DNA from: Ipomoea triloba
Taxonomy: Eukaryota; Streptophyta; Magnoliopsida; Solanales; Convolvulaceae
Assembly (NCBI RefSeq): GCF_003576645.1
Contig: NC_044922.1
Span: forward strand, 20,766,282-20,830,281
DNA: 64,000 nt
Direction of reading: 5' to 3'
The notes beneath the pieces were generated by a model. It was given only the letters and a program-made list of their open reading frames with translations, was not told the origin of the DNA and made no database searches. Positions 43,562 through 52,254 of the stretch are shown piece after piece. Every line of letters starts with the position of its first letter. The stretch's first letter is position 1. A program made the translations under genes and the position numbers.

Positions 43562-46052
43562 TTACTCTGCTGCCACTCGTTTAGCAAGGTTCAACAACGA
43601 CATTACGACTGAACCCATGGTTGATAACTTGGGAGTAGTTCTCTTAGTGTAGCGGAATGGATTGATGAATCTGATCATCCCGTCTTGAGTGGCATCAGCA
43701 GGCAGTTCCCTGCAAGTTGCAACCTTGTCTCTCCCTTCGTAGGCTTTGCAGATATAGCTTACGAAGTTCTCATAGTCCTGCAATAAGGGCAACGTTGTTA
43801 TGTGTTTCTGTCAAAGCTGATTTCTAAGTTATGGATTAAGAGATTGTAGATATGGGATTAGAGAGCTAGATGACTACAAAGTGTTTTTGGTTTCTTGAGA
43901 ACTTTAACAACTCCCAGGATGCAAAAAGAATGCTCAATACAAATGTTCCCTATCTACATCATCTACCAACTACCACCTATATAGGACTGTACAGTTTGTC
44001 TCCTTGAAAGTTGAAACACAAATAACAATCAAAATCTAGCCGTTAAATCTTTACCCAAGACTCCAAGAGAGATACACCGTTATATTTAGTTATCAATGTA
44101 AGCTGATTTTTTTAGCTGAGAATTGGCCATAGTTGATTATAAGTTGAAACAGAGTAAAAATCCATAGTACTGAGTGTCTGAGCGAAAGGAGCCTGACCTC
44201 ATATAGGGGCTGTCCATTCACAACTACCCACGGCACATACTCGTGAGGGGGCTCAAGGGCATTTGTTTGTGCTGCATAGCTCAATTCAAGCTGCAATATA
44301 AACATGACAACAAGAATAAAAGTACTAAATAAATGGTCAAGTCATAAAAGTATGCTCATGGTGCTGTAAAATTTTTTAATAACTCAATCTGAATACCAAG
44401 CTATTCCCATCCATTCATAGGTTCTACACACTTTTGCAAAAATTGGCCTAGGCGCCGATTAGGCTATAGGCGCCCCTAGGCAGCCTACAGTCGCCAGAGT
44501 TGGCCAACTCGGCGCCCAACTCAACCAACTCAGCGCCCAACTCGGCAGTGTTTTTCATTTTTGGTGTGCTGTTTTTCTCGACCACCTAGGCGCTAAGTGT
44601 CCCCAAGGCGCCCACCTAGCGCCTTCTACAACATTGGTTCTACAATGTAAATAGTTTCATAATCAAACAAACTATATGAAAGAAGTAAGCATTGCACTCG
44701 GGAGGGAAATAAATGCTGTGCACATTGATATGCTGTGATGTTGATATGGGGGGCATAACAAGACAGCAGAAACCTAAATTTCATAGTGCAAATCACAAAT
44801 GCCCACCCAGGATTTCAAAGAGATCTTTAACTATATAGAAATGGTAATCAACTCTCAACACAATGTAGCATTTAATCATCAAATATAAATAGATACATAC
44901 ATATAGAAAAAGTAACAATGGGGAAAGAAAACTAGTAGATCAGTGAAGAAAGTTAACCTCTTTACCACGCCCGGAGGCATAACAATCAGAAACTGGCTTT
45001 GGATCCTTGCCCAATTTCTCATAGCATGTTTCCCACTTAGAGTAATTTTCATTGTACACTAGACTTTCCACACAATATATAAAAGGAAAGTGTTCATTCT
45101 GCATATACATATTCAATTCAATTAGATAAACTAAAAAGCACAGGAGGAAAGAGAATGATCAATATAGATTCTCCCTTTCCAATTTTGTAGTAATGCTATC
45201 TGCTGCCAATACAAATGAATCAAACAAGAGAATAACTCCAACCAAGATGGATAAGGATAAAAACTTGTAATCATAATATCACAAGTTCAAATCCAACTCT
45301 TTTGATTTGAGTAGGTCAACTATAGCCTAGGTGAGTAGGTCAGCTATAGCTTATAAGCAAGCTAGCTGATTTACCTTATAGTCCTTACCGGCTAAGGTAA
45401 TTCCCTCGTCAACTAAAAATGAATCAAACACTTTGTAATCAATACGAAACATACCAAATCTGGCCAGGCATCAATTGCACAAGCTTCTATAGTGTTCAAC
45501 AAACATTCAGCCGAACCATGCTGCAACCATCACAGGGACAATTAAACCATTTTCTATGTAAGTATGAGCTTATTATACAAATCCATATTTAGTCATGATA
45601 ATTACATATGCATAACACAACTACCAAATTAAAAACTTGAAAGTCAAAACAGTAAATCAAATCAAGAATTTCAAAGGGTCAATGGAGAGTGTCTAAAAGA
45701 AAGATAAATTGGGGAATTCGGAGGAAAAAGAACAAAGAATAAAAGAAAGGGTTCTTTTCAAAAAAAAAAAAAAAGAATAAAAGAAAGGGTTTTGAAGAAC
45801 CTGGCATTCGAAGGTGTTGTTTCCTTTAAGCTTAGCATTACCCCACGGAAAAAGAGTAAGATCCACAATATCGATGATTCCATTTTCAAAGATCTTGGCT
45901 AAATAATTAACGATGAAATTGGCACTATAAGGGCAAAGGGATTCGTAGTACAGATCCAAAGAAACCTTTTCACAAGAAATAGGAGACAGTGAGGTGAAGA
46001 ACAGCAAGCAAATAAGAAAACAGATTTTGGTTTGCTGATGAGAAACCGCCAT
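43562..46052 (-). CDS. GILT: GILT-family (lysosomal thiol reductase-like) protein, five exons
   Basis: Five exons join cleanly at GT..AG sites in phase 0: 46052-45801, 45520-45455, 45098-44958, 44290-44198 and 43777-43562, giving 255 residues plus TAG-free stop at 43562. A signal peptide (about residues 1-27) precedes the thioredoxin-like fold. The active-site region reads LCPYSANF, so the CXXC pair is Cys40 and Ser43. The family signature CQHGX2ECX2NX4C is complete and spans the exon 1/2 junction (C83 to C98). Sequons NNT and NYS fit a secreted or vacuolar glycoprotein. Human GILT reduces disulphides in lysosomes; plant members are poorly known, one (Arabidopsis OSH1) being linked to thiol metabolism. 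The replaced second Cys could make it a CXXS-type enzyme with different chemistry. Intron 3 holds a short inserted element. Confidence 0.93.
44429..44635. mobile_element. 207-bp GC-rich element in GILT intron 3, 9-bp TSD
   Basis: The nine bases GGTTCTACA flank it at 44420-44428 and 44636-44644. The interior is built of AGGCGCC, CTAGGCG and CAACTCGGCGCC phrases, far richer in GC than the intron. No poly-A tail is evident at either edge; the minus strand begins AATGTTGTAGAAGGCGC. A 9-bp target duplication fits a Mutator-type MITE, but a SINE-like origin cannot be excluded. Confidence 0.65.
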
Positions 46053-46260
46053 TTGAGATGACGCGAAGTTTGAGATTATAGAGTTTTGGTTTTGTAGGCC
46101 TGGCCAGATATTTAGCTTTAGCTAAATTTTGAGCAGGAGGAGCAAGTGTAGCCGTGGGGATTTCACGTTTTAATTTAGGGACAGACCCATTAACGGGTGG
46201 CGAATACTCAGGTTGCCACCGCTACTGGTCTTTTCCCTAAGCTGACAAATGGGCCATAAA
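46053..46260. other. GILT upstream region
   Basis: This is the region directly 5' of the GILT start codon. No clear TATA box was picked out with confidence. A GC-richer part occurs around 46120-46240. Confidence 0.35.
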
Positions 46261-46285
46261 AGTTAATTTCTGATGATTTAGATGC

Positions 46286-46337
46286 TTTTTTTTTTTTTTT
46301 TTTTTTNTTTTTTTTTTTTTTTTTTTTTGAAAACATG
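46286..46337. repeat. Poly-T tract with an assembly N and duplicated flanks
   Basis: About 43 T residues with an N at 46307. TGATGATTTAGATGCT occurs on both sides (46271-46286 and 46338-46353), so the tract is another imperfect contig join. Confidence 0.85.
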
Positions 46338-46429
46338 ATGATTTAGATGCTATGTCGTCTAGGTTCATCCCTGAGTCAATTCAACTCTTGATATAGTGTC
46401 TCTAGTGAAGGACTAAAATGAAATTTCAC

Positions 46430-46975
46430 AAAAACTTATGTGAGAATGCCTCAGTTCATGAGACAGATCGGGTCAAGATGAAATGTAATATAATAATTAT
46501 ACTAGTATAGTATATATAATATTAAATATTAAATTAATAATAAAATGTTTGTTACTTATATGAAAAATGAAATAATTTTGAAGAAAAATGTAATAATATA
46601 CTTTTATATTTTGATGTAAAAGTATTACATTTTTAATCAAAAGTATTATATTTTTTCTTTATAAATATAACACTATTTATAAGGGGAATGGATCGGATCA
46701 AGATAAAATATAATACTTATATTATCAAATTTAATATTAAATCAGAAATAAAACGTTTATTACTTATATGAGAATATTAATACTTTTGAGGAAAAATGTA
46801 ATAATATACATTTGTCCTCAAAATATTACGTTTTACCTTATAAGTAACAAATTAAATGTTTTATTCCGGATAAGTATTACATTTGCATATTGATCCGACT
46901 TGACACGACCCGTCTTACGGAAAAAGATTTATGAGATGGTTTCACACAAGTGTGACCCATGAAAATTAATATATA
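46430..46975. mobile_element. MITE with GAGACRGRTCGGGTCAAG ends
   Basis: The left part has TGAGACAGATCGGGTCAAGA; the right part has GACACGACCCGTCTTACGG and GAGATGGTTTCACACAAG, which pair as inverted ends. The centre repeats AATAATACTT/AAAGTATTA phrases in both senses. It is the most complete copy of the family also seen at 37425, 38905 and 57725. Confidence 0.65.
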
Positions 46976-47149
46976 AGTGAAAATTGTTCTCTCTCTTTCT
47001 TTTTTTTTTTTTTAAGAAAAAAAGCTTTTGAATTATAAGATAATTGCACATGAATTTAATCTCCGTACATTATATTAGTTATTACCACTTTTAATTATTA
47101 AGTTAATCAGTAAAGTGACTAGTTATAATGATAATTAGGGGCCAGGGAT
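46976..47149. other. AT-rich intergenic stretch
   Basis: Poly-T near 46990-47015, no gene. Confidence 0.5.
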
Positions 47150-47640
47150 CGGAGGATTGATCTTTTATAGAATAAGTCCCAATATGGCCGAGGTCCACCT
47201 CGGCCCAAATTTGGCCGAGGTGACCTCGGCCAAAATTAGTTGGCCGAGGCCTGACCTCGACCACTACAGTTCGAAAAAAAACAAAACAATTTTACGCAGG
47301 TCATTATTACTCACAAACCACCTCAACCACTCTCGTTGGCTAGAGAGTGGGGGGACTGGTGACAGGGTAATTGGGTACCCGACCCGGAACCATTGGCAGC
47401 ACCCAAAACGTTGTCAAGACAGTTGTCGTTCAAACTACCCAAGACACCTCACCTCTCAGCATCAATGCTCAACGGTTCAACTACTCAGTATTGATGCCCA
47501 ACGTTCAGCTCCTCAGCATTGATGCCCAACGTTCAACTCCTCAGCATTGATACCCAACGTTCAACTTCTCAGCATTGATGTCCAACGTTCAACTGCTCAG
47601 CATTAATGATCCATTACTGAGCTGAAAAGAATAAAAAGAC
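47150..47640. repeat. GGCCGAGGT palindromes followed by a 28-bp minisatellite
   Basis: At 47180-47270 GGCCGAGGT and ACCTCGGCC alternate, so that the strand can fold on itself in several ways. From about 47455 to 47612 a unit CTCAGCATTGATGCCCAACG plus TTCAACTC repeats about five times with a 28-bp period and point differences. A 121-codon ORF crosses both but has repeat-driven composition and is not accepted as a gene. Probably a piece of an unclassified LTR element. Confidence 0.65.
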
Positions 47641-48071
47641 TCACAACCACATAGTGAGACACGACACTTCTTACTAGACAAAAACACACATTGAACTCAA
47701 TTGTATACTGAGCATTGCACTCAAACACTGTATTCAATATTGTGTTCAAATACTCAATAATACTCAAATAATATCCGGTAACACATTATTACCGTCAACA
47801 ACAACAACGACATTATTTATTATTATTATTATTGTTGTTGTTGTTATTGTTATTATTTTGAAAGTTATATCTAAAATTAAAAATAAATTAAGTACATTTA
47901 AATAAATGAAACAATAGACACATGTCTTTATAAGTTATTTTACATATAATAAGTTAACTAGAAACAGATAATTTATCAAATACATTTCTAACTACAAACC
48001 GCTAATACTATCAATTAATTAAAACAACTAATACAATCAATTATAACTAACACAATCCGCTATAGGATATC
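47641..48071. other. Unclassified AT-rich flank
   Basis: There are TTATTATTATTG microsatellites near 47815-47855 and ACTCAATAATACTCAAATAA phrases. No gene seen. Confidence 0.4.
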
Positions 48072-48533
48072 TGTTGGTCCCGATAGGGTGGTGAAAAGTC
48101 TAGGGGGGGGGGGTGAATAGACTTTTCAAACAATTAAAAACTTTATAACACTTCACCAACAGAGATTTCAAGTGAATGAATTCAACTTGAAATGTGCAGC
48201 GGAATATCGTACGGTAAAGTGCTATAAAATAAAACTGTGTAAAGCTGAAGAGATAACTCGCATGCAATACGTTGGAATATCTTAAAGCAGCTCAAACAAT
48301 ATGTATGCAAAGTTTCAAGCACATGCGGACGTGGGAACACACAAACCCAAATGATATGATCAACACAGTACGTAAAGGATTAGTGAGTTAAACTTGCAAA
48401 AATATAAAGTACAGTAAAGTAAAGAGAGGCAAAGATTTATAGTGGTTCGGAGATGGTGTAATTCTCCTACTCCACTTCTTCCTTCTACTCCAAGGAAGAT
48501 TTCCACTATCTTCAATCACTAGATACAATAGTG

Positions 48534-48549
48534 AAACTCCAAGTGCTAC
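48534..48549. repeat. 16-bp LINE target-site duplication, left
   Basis: AAACTCCAAGTGCTAC is present here and again at 51882-51897, right after the LINE's A-rich tail. Confidence 0.92.
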
Positions 48550-48553
48550 TGGC

Positions 48554-49702
48554 GTGGTATTGCCAGGAGGTCAGATCGACCATCAAGTTGGAGAGGTATT
48601 GCTAGATTGTGTCCGGTTTCCAGAGATTACGCCTCTGTTTGGTGAGAAATCCAATTTGAGGAGCGGTCATTGCAATTTCGCTCCAAATTGCGCTCGAAAC
48701 ACAAATTGCTATGCTCAGAATTGCGGTAAGGTGGAGCAATCGATTGGAGCTGAGTTGAAGGATCCAATTGTTTGATTCTCAGCGTCAGATTGGGGTAGAT
48801 TTGTGAAATCAGAGGAGAAACTTCTTTTGATAGGAAAGTTTGCGAAGCAGAGACCTGCTCTGGAACGAATTAGGGCGGCAATCCGTCAAGTTCTTCGATT
48901 GGATGGGGATGTTCAGGTTGGATCTCTGGATCAGAGGTCCATTTTGCTGCGGTTTGATTCGGAAGCAGATTGTCGACGTAGTTGGATGTGGAGCCAAATA
49001 TTGATTGAAGGATGCCGACTGTGGATTTCGCGATGGACACCAGAATGGAGATCGGATTCAGACTTACCATTAACGCTGGTATGGTTTCAATTGCCAAATT
49101 TACAAGTTCATTTGTTTGATTTTGATGCAATTTCTCATATCTGTGCGTCGATTAGAAGAGCGATAGCTCTTGATTCGGCAACGAGTCGTAAGTCTAGGCC
49201 TAGTGTGGCCAAAGTCCGATTAGAGATTAATGTGTTGCATTCCATTCCTGAGAGGATTTGGATTGAATATGCGAATGGCGATGGGGAATCGGAAGGGTTC
49301 TGGCAGTCAATTGTGAGAGAAAAAGTGCCGGTGTACTGCAGTTGTTGTAGAAGGTTTGGTCATTCGATTGGGAATTGTTGGAGGGTGAGATCGGAAAATG
49401 GTGAGAGGGTAGATGTGAGGGAGGCGGAGGAGGTGAGGGATGGCGATGCTCAGAACTCCGTAGGTGGCGAGGCTGAGAAGCGCGAATCGCAGAAGGAGGT
49501 GGAGGCTTCTCATCTAGTTGGGCCAGGTTGGGATGAAGGGCTGGTTGGGTCTGGGCCAGATGAGGCCACATTGGCCCATATGGCTGATGAAATAATATAT
49601 GAGGCTGCAATGGGTCATATTGAGCAAATTGTTGAGAGAATAATGAGTGAAAATGAGTTAGTTGATTCACAGGAGCGGGTTAGAAAGACCCATGGAATAT
49701 GA
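48554..49702 (+). pseudogene. LINE ORF1: DUF4283 domain and zinc knuckle
   Basis: One frame runs from 48554 with a single TGA at 48773-48775. The part after it (from about 48803) contains the DUF4283 domain: LIGKFAKQRPALERIR, a VGSLDQRSILLRF strand, WISRWTPEWRSDSD, and the characteristic SRPSVAKVRLEINVL and IPERIWIEY. It is followed by a CX2CX4HX4C knuckle (CSCCRRFGHSIGNC). In plant LINEs this ORF1 product binds the element's RNA. It then becomes acidic and stops at 49702, where the true frame shifts to 49662-49830 and on to 51071. Confidence 0.85.
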
Positions 49703-49827
49703 GGAATGGGCTGAGAAAATGAAAAATAAAATGGGCCAAGATAGGGAGGGAATAAAGATAATTGAAGATGCCAAGCAAGATGTAATGTCATTTTTTGGAA
49801 GAGCTCAAATTGGGGTTGTTATGCCGT

Positions 49828-50395
49828 GGAACCAGGTACACCTTGCAAGGTGGACCTGGGTCTACATTCACATATCATATATTCTACATTCACATATCAT
49901 ATACTCTACATTCACATACACTATACTCTACATTCACAATTTGTAAACTCTACATTCACACATTGTAAACTCCACATTCACACATTACATGATTATATGT
50001 TTAGTAACTATATTACCACTGTTATGCATTCACACATTCAAAACTCTATATTCACAGGTCCTATATTCCATATTAACAACTTGAGAACTCCACATTCACA
50101 CATTACAGGGCTACAAGTTGCTAGAACTTCTTAACTCTATTACAGATTCACACATGCATAACTCTACATTCACGATTTTTATACTCCATATTCACAATTT
50201 GAAACCTCCACATTCACACATTTGGGCAACTCTACATTCACACAATCATAAATCTACATTCACACTTTGAAACCTCTACATTCACACATTTTTTGACAAC
50301 TCTATATTCAGCAATATGTTTATTAAAAAAAAAAAAGAAGACAAAAACGATGTAGTTTTGGACCCAGGTCCACCTTGCAAGGTGGACCTGGGTCC
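49828..50395. mobile_element. 568-bp insert with a 36-bp palindrome at each end
   Basis: Each end is itself an inverted repeat of 18 + 18 bp centred on CCTTGCAAGG (GGACCCAGGTCCACCTTG and its complement). The right copy (50360-50395) is perfect and the left (49828-49863) has a few changes. The interior is made of irregular CTACATTCACACAT-type units of 15-25 bp, then an A-rich run (50326-50337). There is no coding capacity. It interrupts LINE ORF1, so it is younger than that insertion. The target duplication is not clear. It resembles no class I can name with confidence. Confidence 0.7.
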
Positions 50396-50588
50396 CCAGC
50401 ATAATTTGCCTCAAATTGAGTTTGGCTCGGGGGAGTTTGAAAAAAGGAAAGAATCGTTGGTTGAAGAGGCTAATCAAATTTTTTTAGAAAAAATCTCAAT
50501 GTTAAAAGGGAAATATGAGGGGATTTAAATTCAATTTGTGAGCCCTAGTGCAAACTGTGGTCTAAAATCTCCTAAATCATGCTTGGCA

Positions 50589-50672
50589 GAAACAAATAAA
50601 ATTAGGAAAGATGAGATACCATTTACCCCAGAAACAAATAAAATTAGGAAAGATGAGATACCATTTACCCCT
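50589..50672. repeat. Two 42-bp units
   Basis: GAAACAAATAAAATTAGGAA starts at 50589 and 50631; the two 42-bp units differ only at the last base. Confidence 0.92.
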
Positions 50673-52254
50673 GAAGGTGGAAGGATTATGGGGGTAGAAG
50701 GCAAGGCAAATTCATCTAAGGTAGTAAAAGAGATGCAAAAGAAGAAATTTGATGTAGAGGAGTGGGAAATAGAGTTGAATAAAATTTGGGAAGAGGATGA
50801 AGAGATGTGGAGTGTGATGGATGACATGTTTGAGGAGTTGAAAACATTCTTGGAGACTCATGGAGGTATAAATAAATATGATATAATAGGAGCAAGAGAG
50901 GCGGCGAAGATTCTTAGAAGGAAGATAGAGTCAAGTTCGGTAAAGGAGAAATATGGTCCAACATCAAGCTTAGGCCGTGGTTTGAAGAATCAAATTAGTA
51001 CGGGGTACAAGTTGTGCAAATGGGTGGGAGATTACTGTGATAGAAGTGATGGAAGTGATGAGGAAATTTGAGGGGAGAATGGGGCTCTCGATGAACTGGT
51101 TCGTGAATGATGCTACTGGCGTGAATTGTGAATAAAGAAAATAACTTTTGGAATGTTAAGATTGGGAATTATTGGAATAAATAATAAGAGGATGGGCTAC
51201 TGGCGTTTGCTGGGCTGAAGTGAATTTAGTATGTGATGGGATCATATGGTTTGGAATGGAATTGAAGGGGCGTATGGTACGTGGTTTGGAAATAGCAAAT
51301 AGCATGGTAAAATAATAGAGAATTAGGTTGAATTAAGGAGGCTGGATTTTGAAGGGGAAATAAATGGATTGGGTTGAAGGCTTTGTTTTACTAAATTGGG
51401 CTGATTGGGTTTTAATTGTAGCAGTTCAGAATTTTGGGCTGGTAAGGAACTTTGTAGGCCGAATGGAGCAAGATCATGCGCTGAATTGAGGGTTGATGGG
51501 CTAAAAAAAAATTGAGGTCATAATCTGAAATATTCATTTGAAATGAAAGGAATAAATGGCGCATGGATTATGAGAATTGAAGTGATGGGCTGGCTGAATG
51601 AGTTGCAATGGGGGAGTAAATGGGCTGTTGGGCCAATGTTAGAAGGCTTAGGCCTATTTTATTTTGTTAGCCCTTTGGGCCTTTTCTTTCATTTTGCCTT
51701 TTAGGCCTTTTGATGTTAGGGCTTTTGGCCCCTTATGGTTTGTAGGCCTGTTTGGCCCATGTTGAAATATTGTGAGCCTTAGGTCACTTTTGGGCCTAAG
51801 GCGTCTGTAAGGCTTTGGCCTCTTTTTAGTTACAATAAAAGTTTTGGTTTGTGCAAAGAAAAAAATAAATAAATAAAAATAAAACTCCAAGTGCTACACA
51901 AGCACTTCCCGAGTGTTACGCACAAATCTACACTCAACCACGAGCTCTCCGCACAAAGCTAAGCTCACGAGCGCTACGCACACAGCTACGCTCCCTGAAC
52001 GCTACGCACAAAGCTACGTTCCAACCAAGTGTTTCGCACAAAGCTACACTTAGTTCACCCGAGTGTTACGCACCCAGCTACACTCCTTTCTACTCTCAGT
52101 AGAGATACAACTGTTGTTCAAAGAAATAAAGATTTCTTTTCTAAGACTTGAATTCCTCTCGTGTATAGCTCAATATCTCCTTCTGGTGCACGTTGCTTTC
52201 TACTCTCAGTAGACCTGGTTGCTTTTCGTTGTATCCTTCACTCTTTCAGTATAT

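Larger units (their letters stand above)
49662..51071 (+). pseudogene. LINE ORF1 C-terminal part, shifted frame and split by an insert
   Basis: The frame from 49662 (MEYEEWAEKMKNKMGQDREG) is cut at 49828 by the palindrome-ended insert. Its likely continuation is QHNLPQIEFGSGEFEKR from about 50398 and, after a stop near 50526, a Lys/Glu-rich frame at 50538-51071 ending DRSDGSDEEI. No domain recognised. An extra 14 residues around 50589-50672 come from a 42-bp duplication. Confidence 0.55.
48550..51881 (+). mobile_element. Non-LTR retrotransposon (LINE) with ORF1 only
   Basis: It is bounded by a 16-bp target duplication and ends in an A/AAAT-rich tail (about 51857-51881), preceded by GGCCTCTTTTTAGTTACAAT, a typical plant LINE 3' end. 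It is 3.3 kb, carries ORF1 and has no reverse transcriptase or endonuclease domain. Since the 5' end is apparently intact and the tail is present, ORF2 was lost by internal deletion, or this is a derivative that depends on other LINEs. ORF1 is interrupted by a frameshift and by the insertion at 49828-50395. Confidence 0.85.
48072..52254 (-). mobile_element. SIRE-related LTR split by a LINE
   Basis: At 48072 TGTTGGTCCCGATAGGGTGG followed by AAGTCTAGG(G)n and TGAATAGACTT is the counterpart of the SIRE LTR end at 15882 and 32175. AGCGGAATATCG and ATAGTGGTTCGGAG also match in order. The LTR is interrupted at 48549/48550 and resumes at 51882, where GAGTGTTACGCAC-type repeats (51895-52090) follow. 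Its other end is lost at or inside the inverted repeat starting at 52255. Confidence 0.65.

Noticed and set aside
45693..46052. 119-codon single-exon secreted protein
   Set aside because: This is GILT exon 1 read through into its intron; the splice donor at 45800 and the following exons complete the family.
47157..47522. 121-codon ORF at 47.2-47.5 kb
   Set aside because: It spans the palindromic GGCCGAGG cluster and minisatellite; the composition follows the repeat and no domain is seen.
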